Source: JBLHGU01 sp047615875 (lineage in GTDB: Bacteria; Pseudomonadota; Gammaproteobacteria; Arenicellales; CAJQKF01). Taken from it: 9,210 nt of DNA. The position numbers and the translations under genes are program-made. Under the pieces are notes generated by a model, which did no database searches, was not told the DNA's origin, and was given only the letters and a program-made list of their open reading frames with translations. The DNA is taken from the NCBI GenBank assembly GCA_047615875.1, contig JBLHGU010000208.1, forward strand, positions 1 to 9,210, given 5' to 3'. Below are positions 1 through 6,580 of this stretch, in pieces. Position 1 is the stretch's first letter. Every line of letters starts with the position of its first letter.

Positions 1-44
1 AGCGCATAATATCGATTAATCACTACGACTGTCGGAGAGAAACA

Positions 45-890
45 TTGGAAAATGCGAGTCAAATTGAATTCTGGAACGCAAAACAGGGTAAAAAGTGGCG
101 TGAGAATCAACAAAGCCTGGACACATTGCTCGGGGGTGTAAGTACCAAATTACTCGAAATCTGCGAGATTGGTGCCAATATGAATATCCTCGACATAGGT
201 TGTGGAACTGGGGCCCTGGCTCTGGAGTTGTCTGATCGACTAGATGGAGATGGAACGGTTACTGCTGTAGATGTATCAACACCTTTGCTCGATACCGCAC
301 AGCAACGAGCAATTGGCAATAATCGTACAAACATTTCATTTTTGCTAGCCGATGCACAAACCCATAACTTTAGTCCGCAGTCAGCTGATCTGATGATTTC
401 TCGATTCGGTGTTATGTTTTTCGAAGATCCAGCGGCAGCATTTGCAAACATTCTTAGTGCCATGCAACCTGGTGCACCGATGATTTTTGCCGCGTGGTCA
501 CATTTGGAAGATAATCCCTGGTTTAAAATCCCCCGAGACGCGGCAGTAAAACAACTGGGCAAACCAGATCCTGCGCCTGCTACGGCACCAGGCCCTACTG
601 CATTCGCAGACCTCAAACACGTTGGAAACATTATGCGAATCGCCAAAATTAACCATGTGGAAAGTAAGCTGGAAAACATTCCTTTGGTGGTGAATGGAAA
701 TGCAACAGTTGCAGCAAGTCTCGCGTGCAGCATTGGGCCTGTTACCCGAATCGCGAAGGCCAAAGGCGCCTCAGAAGAAGATTTACAGATCATCGAAGCA
801 CAGGTATATGAAAAACTCAAACCCTATGAGAACGGTGGTCAAGTAGTTATTCCAAGCCACATCAACTTTTTCACCTGCCGAGGCAGTTGA
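45..890 (+). CDS. Class I SAM-dependent methyltransferase (TTG start)
   Basis: A 281-residue cytosolic protein with a Rossmann-type SAM-binding fold. Motif I is seen as ILDIGCGTG (residues 48-56), followed by the acidic residue D76 in the TAVDVS strand that normally binds the SAM ribose. A third conserved block, with DLMISRFGVMFFEDP near residues 115-130, is typical of UbiE/type-11 methyltransferases. The start is TTG at 45, chosen because GGAGAG lies 5 nt upstream (34-39) and the next in-frame ATG would remove the N-terminal helix; the ATG at 52 is out of frame. The C-terminal third carries no motif I recognise, so the methyl acceptor (small molecule, lipid or quinone) is unknown. A redoxin gene follows after 45 nt on the same strand and may be co-transcribed. 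The family call is firm; the substrate is not predictable. Confidence 0.9.
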   Translation: MENASQIEFWNAKQGKKWRENQQSLDTLLGGVSTKLLEICEIGANMNILDIGCGTGALALELSDRLDGDGTVTAVDVSTPLLDTAQQRAIGNNRTNISFLLADAQTHNFSPQSADLMISRFGVMFFEDPAAAFANILSAMQPGAPMIFAAWSHLEDNPWFKIPRDAAVKQLGKPDPAPATAPGPTAFADLKHVGNIMRIAKINHVESKLENIPLVVNGNATVAASLACSIGPVTRIAKAKGASEEDLQIIEAQVYEKLKPYENGGQVVIPSHINFFTCRGS

Positions 891-935
891 CTTCAACAGA
901 ACCGCAGAAAACTAACAACCTTGTAGGATAATAAT

Positions 936-1454
936 ATGACTGTACTTAAACCGGCTGATACCTTCCCGGATATTTCTTTTAACCTTATGTCCGGCGAGAC
1001 AGTAAAACTAACCAATCGGATAGGCAGCTGGGTTATGTTGATTGTGTATCGTGGCCACCACTGCCCACGCTGCAAAGATTACATCAAACGATTGCATAAA
1101 CTGGCACCAACGTATACCGATAGAGGAGTGGAAATACTGCTTGCGGCGACTGATCCTGAAGCTCTGGTTCAACGGACCATTGATGAGAATGACTGGACTC
1201 TTCCGGTCGCACATGGGCTTACGGTGGAACAATGCCAAAGCTTATCCCTGTACCTCACGCCACATATACCAGACTATGAGCTGGATGGATTGTATGCAGA
1301 ACCGGGGCTTTTTCTCATCAATCCCAAGGGTGAAACTCAGGTAATTGCCATCTCTAACTCTCCTAGCGTTCGACCGGATCTTGAGGTAGTACTGGACGGC
1401 ATTGTCGGTACCCAGGATCGAAACTTGCCGATTCGCGGCACCTATTTCGGTTAA
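936..1454 (+). CDS. Redoxin / AhpC-TSA-like thioredoxin-fold protein
   Basis: A 172-residue protein with a thioredoxin fold of the AhpC/TSA type. The N-terminal segment (PADTFPDISF, then SGETVKL) is the usual peroxiredoxin lead-in. The active-site region is VYRGHHCPRCKDYI (residues 37-50), with C43 and C46 in a CPRC arrangement. The following LHKLAPTYTDRGVEILLAA and GLFLINPKGE blocks match the later helix and strand of the fold. C43 would be the peroxidatic or thiol-exchange cysteine and C46 a possible resolving residue; this is family inference. No signal peptide is visible, so a cytosolic role in thiol or peroxide reduction is likely. The start ATG at 936 is supported by TAGGAT at 924-929. 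The gene lies 45 nt after the methyltransferase. The natural substrate and reductant cannot be told from sequence. Confidence 0.85.
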   Translation: MTVLKPADTFPDISFNLMSGETVKLTNRIGSWVMLIVYRGHHCPRCKDYIKRLHKLAPTYTDRGVEILLAATDPEALVQRTIDENDWTLPVAHGLTVEQCQSLSLYLTPHIPDYELDGLYAEPGLFLINPKGETQVIAISNSPSVRPDLEVVLDGIVGTQDRNLPIRGTYFG

Positions 1455-1594
1455 TCAAAGTATCAAGCTGGCTTTATAGTCTAGGGATTCATTTAAAATG
1501 CTTTTCACCAGACCATAATCTAGCACAACTTAAGGAAGTTCTGATTAATTCAGGGCTGCCATCGGTGCAAGTCATTGATAATGGGGGTAAATGA
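1455..1594 (+). other. Startless open frame, possible gene remnant
   Basis: In the frame read with codons at 1499 (TGC) and 1589 (AAA), the plus strand stays open from within the end of the redoxin gene to a TGA at 1592-1594. The last 30 or so codons read like protein: SPDHNLAQLKEVLINSG, then LPSVQVIDNGGK and stop. There is no in-frame ATG and no convincing ribosome-binding site, so it is not a normal gene as it stands. It may be the 3' end of a decayed gene, or chance. I do not recognise the family. Confidence 0.25.
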
Positions 1595-1620
1595 AAAATC
1601 ATAATTTTTTATTTACGCTT

Positions 1621-1650
1621 CTCTGGCAATTCAAAATGAATTGATCAGAG
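1621..1650. terminator. Imperfect hairpin between convergent genes
   Basis: CTCTG-g-CAATTC, a 5-nt AAAAT loop, then GAATTG-at-CAGAG forms an 11-bp stem with one internal mismatch/bulge. It sits 13 nt beyond the stop of the minus-strand SRPBCC gene and downstream of the plus-strand redoxin gene, the place expected for a bidirectional terminator. Neither side has a clean run of T, so intrinsic termination is only a possibility. Confidence 0.3.
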
Positions 1651-1662
1651 TATCCTTAAATA

Positions 1663-2097
1663 TTAAATACTCGGATCCTGTGGGTGGGGTTGGCCTGTAC
1701 CGTTCTCCAGATAGTTCTTCAAACTGATACCCAGAAAGAACCCCCACTTTGTATTGCAGTGTTGGTAAAAATCATCCGTTTCAGCCCAACCCTGATGACT
1801 AAAATGTAGAACCGCGCCGCGTTCATCCGGCGTAATGGAGAAGGCAAATTTACCAGTTGCTTGCCACGGACCACGAATACATTTCCAGACAATCAGTTCG
1901 TTGAGCTTTAATTCACAAACTTCCATATCAACCTGATGGCTGCCGTCCGCGCCGAAAAAGAAACAATTGGTAGAACCGACTTTTCCGCTCGCCGTAGCCT
2001 TAGTCCACCATTTGCTAAGCGATCTTTCCTCCACCAAACTTTGATAGACAGCCTCTGGACTGGTTTCGATAGTGACTCTGTGCAATATGCTATGCAT
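1663..2097 (-). CDS. SRPBCC (AHSA1/START-like) domain protein
   Basis: A 144-residue single-domain protein of the SRPBCC superfamily, the helix-grip fold that forms a hydrophobic ligand pocket. Visible hallmarks are the first strand and helix (HRVTIETSPEAVYQSLVEERSLSKWW, here residues about 6-31), the mid-domain strand LNELIVWKCIRGPW, and the C-terminal part (AVLHFSHQGW, then WGFFLGISLKNYLENG) that supplies the long closing helix. The start ATG at 2097 has AGGAGA about 7 nt upstream. It is the third gene of a minus-strand set, after arsR and an interrupted SRPBCC gene, 71 nt beyond the end of the latter. ArsR-SRPBCC operons are common in bacteria, but the ligand is rarely known. The gene appears intact and could substitute for the broken paralogue; sequence similarity between the two is at family level only. 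Confidence 0.85.
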   Translation of the reverse strand: MHSILHRVTIETSPEAVYQSLVEERSLSKWWTKATASGKVGSTNCFFFGADGSHQVDMEVCELKLNELIVWKCIRGPWQATGKFAFSITPDERGAVLHFSHQGWAETDDFYQHCNTKWGFFLGISLKNYLENGTGQPHPQDPSI

Positions 2098-2168
2098 TGA
2101 TATTCTCCTGATTTTGAACAGCCGTTGGCGTCCATTAGTTATGATAGATTTTCTGAAGTAAGCTTCGG

Positions 2169-2639
2169 TTAATCGGTATGGCTTATAAGATAGCGGGATA
2201 AAGATTCAAAACTACTTTGCCAGCCAAACCTATGGCCATCATGGGAGACTTGATCCGGCAGTTTTTCATGACTAAGCATAAGATGTGTTCCTGAGTCTAA
2301 TGGCTTGAACTGCAACGAAACTAGAGTAGTTGCTTGCTGATTCTCACTGCCAGCACAGGCCTAATCCTGCAAAATCCAGGTAAACACCAGACGATGAGGA
2401 GAGGCAATATCAACATACTCGCCAAAGTGCCTAATCTGCAGATTATCAGGAGATAGAATCGTAATATCATAACTGCCACCTATCGAAAGATCACAGTCCG
2501 CACTTAATACTTTAAATCCCTCCGGACCGAACCAGGCAGCTAACATTTCAGGTCTAGTCCAGGCGTCAAAGACTCGTTGTATCGGTGCCTCGAATACACG
2601 CTCTAATAACAAACTCTCTTGTGCTACACGGGCTGTCAT
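2169..2639 (-). pseudogene. SRPBCC/AHSA1 gene split by an in-frame amber codon
   Basis: The first 92 codons give a classic AHSA1 N-terminal half: LERVFEAPIQRVFDAWTRPE, then LAAWFGPEGF, and HRLVFTWILQD. A TAG at 2363-2361 then stops translation. Beyond it, in the same frame and without any indel, 63 more codons run to TAA at 2171-2169 and encode the expected second half: TTLVSLQFKPLDSGTHLMLS, HEKLPDQVSHDGH, then the terminal FGWQSSFESLSRYL helix. Read through, the product is about 156 residues, normal for the family; the 92-residue piece lacks the C-terminal helix of the helix-grip fold. CAG to TAG (a single C-to-T change) would explain it, since Gln or a similar residue is usual there. The start ATG overlaps the arsR stop in an ATGA (2636-2639), showing translational coupling. 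It may be a very recent pseudogene, a sequencing error, or read-through. Confidence 0.85.
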
Positions 2640-2983
2640 TCTTTACCCTCGATCTTCGATGTGTTTTTCAAAAAGGCATCCAGAGAATCAAGTTTTGAGT
2701 GCCAGAATTTTGCATAAAATGCCATCCAGTCAGATGCCGCATGCAGCGCTTCCACTTCCAGCTTGCATCGATGTACCCGGCCATTCACAGTACGTTTTAA
2801 TAAGCCGGCATTTTCCAACACCTTGATGTGTTTTGTTACAGCGGATTTGGAAATCTTGAAAGGCGAGGCAAGCTCCGCAATAGACTGCTCCTCGTCGGCT
2901 AGTCGTAACAACATCGTTCTGCGGGTCGAATCCGACAAAGCAGAGAAAATTAAGTCGAGTTGGGAATTCCTATAGTACACCAT
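2636..2983 (-). CDS. ArsR-type winged-helix repressor
   Basis: A 115-residue DNA-binding protein. The N-terminal YRNSQLDLIFSALSDSTRR (residues 4-22) is the standard opening of the ArsR subgroup that sits upstream of SRPBCC genes. The winged helix follows: SIAELASPF, recognition helix KISKSAVTKHIKVLENAG (about 43-60), and the wing LLKRTVNGRVHRCKLE. The metal-binding ELCVCDL motif of arsenic/cadmium sensors is absent, so a metal inducer is not supported. The C-terminal helix WMAFYAKFWHSKLDSLDAFL is the usual dimer helix. The start codon lies inside a perfect palindrome and the promoter places transcription start next to it, so translation may be leaderless; no properly spaced Shine-Dalgarno is present (the nearest AGGA is about 15 nt away). 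The stop overlaps the next gene by ATGA. Likely an autorepressor of the arsR-SRPBCC operon; the signal is unknown. Confidence 0.92.
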   Translation of the reverse strand: MVYYRNSQLDLIFSALSDSTRRTMLLRLADEEQSIAELASPFKISKSAVTKHIKVLENAGLLKRTVNGRVHRCKLEVEALHAASDWMAFYAKFWHSKLDSLDAFLKNTSKIEGKE

Positions 2984-2996
2984 ATGGTGTACTATA
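2971..2996. promoter_or_regulatory. Perfect 26-bp palindromic operator over the arsR start
   Basis: Each arm is 13 nt, left arm TATAGTACACCAT and its exact reverse complement on the right, with no spacer. The site contains the arsR ATG (2983-2981) and the arsR -10 hexamer (2996-2991). ArsR-family dimers bind such dyads near their own promoters, so autorepression by blocking polymerase is the natural reading. The right edge also contains a plus-strand TATAAT (2993-2998), so the divergent methyltransferase operon might be affected too. Confidence 0.8.
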
Positions 2997-3019
2997 ATTC
3001 CTCACACGATGTTTATCAA
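2991..3019 (-). promoter_or_regulatory. Sigma70-like promoter of arsR, likely leaderless
   Basis: On the minus strand TTGATA (3019-3014) is followed by exactly 17 nt and then TATAGT (2996-2991). Both boxes are close to the sigma70 consensus with ideal spacing. Transcription would begin about 7 nt further on, near 2984, immediately before the ATG at 2983. The -10 box lies within the palindrome, so repressor binding would exclude polymerase. Confidence 0.65.
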
Positions 3020-3075
3020 TAGAAAAGTCATGTTATTGTCCAAGTATTACCTGGCAACACAAGAAGATCCTCGCT

Positions 3076-3921
3076 ATGTCCTACGATCAATCAGTTCCAA
3101 ACCATTATCAGCATGGAAGTTTACTTGCGGCTATAGAGTCTGCCCTTCCGGCACTTGGAAAAACAATTAACAGCGTAAACATAGAAGATCTCGCACCTGT
3201 CGATGAATTTCATATTGGCGGTCGACTAGCCACTGAAAATCTATTCAATCAATTCAATTTTAGAAAAGATCATCATATTCTGGATATTGGCTGCGGTCTC
3301 GGCGGCGCCGCCAGATACGTAGCTGCCAATTACCATACTCAGGTAAGTGGTATCGATCTGACCCCCGAATACATAGAAACCGGTACCGAACTCTGTAGTT
3401 GGCTTGGTCTATCCAGAAAAATTACATTGACACAAGGCAGCGCGCTTTCAATGCCTTATGAAGCCAATCAATTTGATGCTGGCTATATGCTGCATGTCGG
3501 CATGAATATCGAAGACAAAACATCTCTATTCAAAGAAGTTTTTCGTGTTTTAAAACGCGGATCCAGCTTTGGCATATACGATATAATGCGCCAGAATGAA
3601 GGAGATTTAGTTTACCCCGTTCCCTGGGCTACAGAAGCTGACACCAGCAAAGTAGCAACACCTGAACAATACACATTGGCTCTTCAAGAGGCAGGTTTCG
3701 AGATATCTTCAATAACTAACCGCGGTGACTTTGCCAAGGAATTCTTTAAGCAACAACACAGTAATATCAAGGCGAACGGCGGCCCTCCTCCTCTCGGTCT
3801 CCATGTACTTATGCAGCAGAGTGGTAAATTGAAAATTGATAACGTAGTGCAAAACCTGCATAACGGTTATATCGCACCTGTTGAGATAATTGCACACAAA
3901 AAATCTGTAGGAGACAACTGA
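3076..3921 (+). CDS. SAM-dependent methyltransferase, first gene of enzyme cluster
   Basis: A 281-residue class I methyltransferase. Motif I is HILDIGCGLGGAAR (residues 67-80), with the SAM-ribose acidic residue D94 in VSGIDLTPEYI. The later strand block is YMLHVGMNIEDK, followed by the post-motif helix LFKEVFRVLKRG and strand SFGIYDIMR. The conserved lead-in FHIGGRLATENL (45-56) resembles cytosolic small-molecule N/C-methyltransferases of the sarcosine-dimethylglycine and type-11 groups; this is a resemblance, not an assignment. AAGAAG at 3061-3066 is a weak ribosome-binding site. The gene is transcribed divergently from arsR across a 92-nt gap. Its TGA and the aminotransferase ATG share one base (TGATG at 3919-3923), so the two products are probably made in coupled amounts and may act in one pathway. 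The acceptor substrate is unknown. Confidence 0.9.
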   Translation: MSYDQSVPNHYQHGSLLAAIESALPALGKTINSVNIEDLAPVDEFHIGGRLATENLFNQFNFRKDHHILDIGCGLGGAARYVAANYHTQVSGIDLTPEYIETGTELCSWLGLSRKITLTQGSALSMPYEANQFDAGYMLHVGMNIEDKTSLFKEVFRVLKRGSSFGIYDIMRQNEGDLVYPVPWATEADTSKVATPEQYTLALQEAGFEISSITNRGDFAKEFFKQQHSNIKANGGPPPLGLHVLMQQSGKLKIDNVVQNLHNGYIAPVEIIAHKKSVGDN

Positions 3922-5051
3922 TGCCATCATTACCCGATTTCCGTCTTGAAACCCATTTTTCGAAGTGGGAATTTAAAGCACGCTTTCATATGACAGCTTC
4001 AGATGCAGAAAGCATATCTATGCGGGATCTGCTTTCTATGGCAACTCCAGAGGAGCGGGAGGAGTTTGAGAACTTATGGCTTGGCTATACAGAAACATAT
4101 GGCGCTCCCGATTTGCGTGAAGCCATTGCTGCAACATATACAAATCGCAAACCGGATGAAATACTTTGTTTTGCCGGCGCAAGTGAAGGTATTTTTGCAG
4201 CAAACAATGTCATTCTCGATAAGAACAGCCATGCGATTGTAGTAACACCCAACTATCAATCACATGAAACCTTACCTGTGGCAATCTGCGAAGCTACGGG
4301 TGTTCCACTGGACCCCGAGGATAATTGGTCACTCGATATAGACAGAATTGCCGATAATATTCGATCAAACACCAAACTTGTCACGATCAATTTTCCACAT
4401 AATCCCACCGGCACCATTTTGCCAATTGATAGATACGAGGCATTAATTGAATTGTGTCGGAAACACGGCATCTACCTATTTCATGATGAGATATTCAATG
4501 GACTGGGCCCTATCGGTACCCAGCATTTACCCTACGTTACGGATAGGTACGAACGGGGCTTGTCGCTAAATGTAATGTCTAAGTCCTTTGGCATGCCCGG
4601 ACTTAGAATCGGCTGGATCGCCTGTGCTGATAAGACTATTCTTTCAAAGATGGAACGTATGAAACACTACTTGTCTATCTGTAACTCAGCACCAAGCGAA
4701 CGATTAACTGTTATTGCGTTACGCAACCGGCAGAAGCTACTGGACCGAAACTGCGCCATAATTGATGAAAATCTCCCCAAATGGGATGCGTTTTTCGAGC
4801 AACATCCAGATCTTTTTGATTGGCAACGTCCGGATGGCTCTTGCATGGCCTTTCCCAAATACCTGGGCGGCGAAGGTGTAGAGCAATTCACCAGATCCCT
4901 GGTTGAAAAAAGTGGTGTCTTGCTTCTCCCAAGTACAATCTATAGTTCAGCCCTTGGCAGTACACCTAAGGATCGTTTTCGACTAGGTTTTGGACGTACA
5001 GGACTCGATGAAGGTATAAAGGCCTTCGAAAACCATCTGCATAACAATTGA
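3921..5051 (+). CDS. Class I/II PLP-dependent aminotransferase
   Basis: A 376-residue fold-type I PLP enzyme. Visible landmarks are YGAPDLREAIA (60-70), the cofactor loop CFAGASEG (83-90), INFPHNPTG with N161 (156-164), the pyridine-nitrogen aspartate D189 in FHDEIFNG, the Schiff-base lysine K221 in SLNVMSKSFGMPGLRIGW, and R354 in FRLGFGR, the expected carboxylate-binding arginine. All catalytic positions are present, so it should be active, probably on an amino acid or a related amine. The overall pattern resembles the aminotransferase-like enzymes that include capreomycidine synthase (VioD), but no specific substrate can be assigned. It overlaps the preceding methyltransferase by one nucleotide and is followed after 17 nt by the dioxygenase-like gene, a compact arrangement that argues for one operon. 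No targeting signal is visible; the protein should be cytosolic. Confidence 0.92.
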   Translation: MPSLPDFRLETHFSKWEFKARFHMTASDAESISMRDLLSMATPEEREEFENLWLGYTETYGAPDLREAIAATYTNRKPDEILCFAGASEGIFAANNVILDKNSHAIVVTPNYQSHETLPVAICEATGVPLDPEDNWSLDIDRIADNIRSNTKLVTINFPHNPTGTILPIDRYEALIELCRKHGIYLFHDEIFNGLGPIGTQHLPYVTDRYERGLSLNVMSKSFGMPGLRIGWIACADKTILSKMERMKHYLSICNSAPSERLTVIALRNRQKLLDRNCAIIDENLPKWDAFFEQHPDLFDWQRPDGSCMAFPKYLGGEGVEQFTRSLVEKSGVLLLPSTIYSSALGSTPKDRFRLGFGRTGLDEGIKAFENHLHNN

Positions 5052-5068
5052 TATAAACGAGAGTTCTT

Positions 5069-5422
5069 GTGACAGAAGATAAACCACCGGTAAATATCCA
5101 TAAGGCCTATCATGCGCATGTGTATTTTGCGGAAGAAACTATAGAGCAGGCCAGCCGATTATGTGAGCAAGCTGGAGATCTATTTAAAGTTAAAGTCGGC
5201 AGAATACACCAGGAGCCAGTTGGGCCACACCCGATGTGGAGTTGCCAACTTGCGTTTGATGCAAAACAATTTGATGAACTAATTCCCTGGCTGGATACCC
5301 ATCGTGATGGACTCACTATATTAGTACACGGACTATCCGGTCATCACCTTACGGACCATACAGACTATGCCTATTGGTTAGGGAAAAGCGAAGTATTGGA
5401 TCTTTCCATGTTCACTGCTTAA
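5069..5422 (+). CDS. DOPA 4,5-dioxygenase family protein (GTG start)
   Basis: A 117-residue protein matching the small bacterial/fungal DOPA 4,5-dioxygenase family, which opens the catechol ring of L-DOPA-like compounds with Fe(II). Seen are YHAHVYF (14-20) with H15 and H17, the GPHPMW segment (52-57) with H54, the strand TILVHGLSG (83-91) with H87, and the terminal block DHTDYAYWLG (96-105). Length is normal. The start is GTG at 5069, chosen because ACGAGAG lies about 6 nt upstream and the homologous region begins soon after. It follows the aminotransferase by 17 nt. An extradiol-type ring cleavage next to an aminotransferase and a methyltransferase fits processing of an aromatic amino acid, but this is inference from context. 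Members of this family with no proven activity exist, so the substrate is open. Confidence 0.88.
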   Translation: MTEDKPPVNIHKAYHAHVYFAEETIEQASRLCEQAGDLFKVKVGRIHQEPVGPHPMWSCQLAFDAKQFDELIPWLDTHRDGLTILVHGLSGHHLTDHTDYAYWLGKSEVLDLSMFTA

Positions 5423-5486
5423 TCTGAAGATGGTTTAGCCAGTTTTCATCAACGCGCGAAATTTAAGAATACAAAGAGAAATAACT

Positions 5487-6083
5487 ATGACGGTAATATG
5501 TGCCGCAATAAAAAATGGAGTAGCTGCCATATCATCAGATACTCAAACAAATTTTGGCTCGACCATAGCCTCTGCCAAACACAAAAAGAATTCCAACAAA
5601 TTGTTTAGCGTTAATGGCAGCGTATTAGGTTTCACTGGCTGGTGTGCCATGGCAGATGCTTTGGAACACATGATATTGACAGAGCGAAAGCTGTTTCAAT
5701 TAAAAAGCCGAATGCAGATTTTTACAACCTTTCTCGAGCTCCATGCGAAGCTAAAAAAGGAATATTTTGTAGAAACCAAAGATGGAGAAGAACAACCTGT
5801 CGAATCCAGCCAGATAGACGCATTGATCGTTAACAAACACGGCTTGTTCGAAATCAGTGGTTATAGAGAAGTCAGTGAATACTTGACCTACTGGTCCATC
5901 GGATCAGGTCGTAATGTCGCTCTGGGCGCGATGCATGCTTTATACAGTGAAAAGAAAACAGCCAAACAAATTGCAGAAGCTGGGGTTCGTGCGGCGGCCG
6001 AATTTGATGATGGATGCGGGTTACCACTAAATACCCGAACCATGCAAATGGACAACAAAAAATCTGGGTCCATAGCAACATAG
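5487..6083 (+). CDS. HslV/proteasome-like Ntn hydrolase
   Basis: A 198-residue protein that aligns by eye with the HslV (ClpQ) protease beta-subunit fold. After removal of Met1 the new N-terminus is threonine; counted from it, D17 (in ISSDTQ) and K33 fall exactly where HslV has its catalytic Thr1-Asp17-Lys33. The strand VLGFTGW (47-52) corresponds to HslV's FAGG region, and WSIGSGRNVALGAMHAL (136-152) to its IGSGGPYAQAAARAL segment, including the conserved GSG. About 15 extra, acidic residues (near 94-109) lie between the two halves, making it longer than HslV's usual 174 or so. No HslU-type unfoldase is in the window. It may be a self-assembling peptidase, as described for Anbu-type proteins, or a non-proteolytic amidase; assembly and substrate are unknown. 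AGAGA at 5475-5479 precedes the ATG. The stop is TAG. Confidence 0.8.
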   Translation: MTVICAAIKNGVAAISSDTQTNFGSTIASAKHKKNSNKLFSVNGSVLGFTGWCAMADALEHMILTERKLFQLKSRMQIFTTFLELHAKLKKEYFVETKDGEEQPVESSQIDALIVNKHGLFEISGYREVSEYLTYWSIGSGRNVALGAMHALYSEKKTAKQIAEAGVRAAAEFDDGCGLPLNTRTMQMDNKKSGSIAT

Positions 6084-6091
6084 CTCTGAGC

Positions 6092-6457
6092 ATGACTGAT
6101 AACTCAAAAATTCAAAGCTATTCCGGTAGCTGTCATTGCCAGGCAGTCCAGTTCGAGATTGATAGCAACTTCTCTGAACTCACTACCTGCGACTGCTCAA
6201 TTTGTAAAAAGAAGAACGCTGTGATGGTAAAGGTTCATGAGTCAGCTATGCGAATTTTGTCGGGTAAAGATTATTTAACGACTTATCAGTTTCATACCAA
6301 TACAGCCGAGCACTATTTTTGTACGGTTTGCGGAATATACCCATTTCATAGAAAACGAATAACACCCGAATACTTCGGTGTAAACATCTTCTGCCTGGAT
6401 AATTTTGATCCATCCGGAATTCTGGTTCGCGCAACTATCGGGGCAGGAATGAAGTAA
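6092..6457 (+). CDS. GFA-family zinc protein
   Basis: A 121-residue protein of the GFA (glutathione-dependent formaldehyde-activating enzyme/centromere protein V) fold. Zinc ligands are visible in order: GSCHCQAVQFEI (C14, C16), the TTCDCSICKKK loop (C33, C35, C38) and YFCTVCGIYPFHRK (C77, C80). Spacing and length fit the family. The start chosen is ATG at 6092, 8 nt after the stop of the Ntn hydrolase; an ATG at 6014 in the same frame would overlap that gene and add residues with no family resemblance. The ribosome-binding site is weak, so translation may depend on the upstream gene. Many GFA proteins have no proven link to formaldehyde, so thiol-adduct processing is only a possibility. It ends the plus-strand run, facing the SDR gene in a convergent arrangement. 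Confidence 0.88.
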   Translation: MTDNSKIQSYSGSCHCQAVQFEIDSNFSELTTCDCSICKKKNAVMVKVHESAMRILSGKDYLTTYQFHTNTAEHYFCTVCGIYPFHRKRITPEYFGVNIFCLDNFDPSGILVRATIGAGMK

Positions 6458-6580
6458 CAATCAATCCATCCTCGTTCATACCTGACGGATTTCAGTTGAA
6501 TATAAAATCACTATTAGTTTTATTGAAAGCGTTGTTCTTTTTTTGTTACCGATAATTTTTGCAATGGAGAAAGCTTATAA

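Noticed and set aside
107..820. A 237-codon open frame on the minus strand
   Set aside because: It lies entirely inside the methyltransferase gene, shows no recognisable motif, and has the cysteine/serine/proline-rich look of an antisense shadow.
2361..2639. A complete 92-residue SRPBCC protein
   Set aside because: It lacks the C-terminal helix of the fold, and the missing half follows in frame after the TAG, so an interrupted gene is the better explanation.
2963..2970. GGAATTCC beside the arsR operator as part of a longer dyad
   Set aside because: It is a separate 8-bp palindrome within the arsR coding sequence and does not pair with the other side of the operator.
45..3921. The two methyltransferases, both 281 residues, as a recent duplication
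   Set aside because: They share only the general SAM motifs; the N- and C-terminal parts differ, so equal length is coincidence.
6014..6091. Upstream extension of the GFA gene to ATG 6014
   Set aside because: The extra 26 residues overlap the Ntn hydrolase gene in another frame and do not resemble the GFA family.
6525..6544. GAAAG-loop-CTTTT followed by a run of T, as a terminator for the plus-strand operon
   Set aside because: The stem is only about 4-5 AT-rich pairs; it is too weak to call as an intrinsic terminator despite the seven T.
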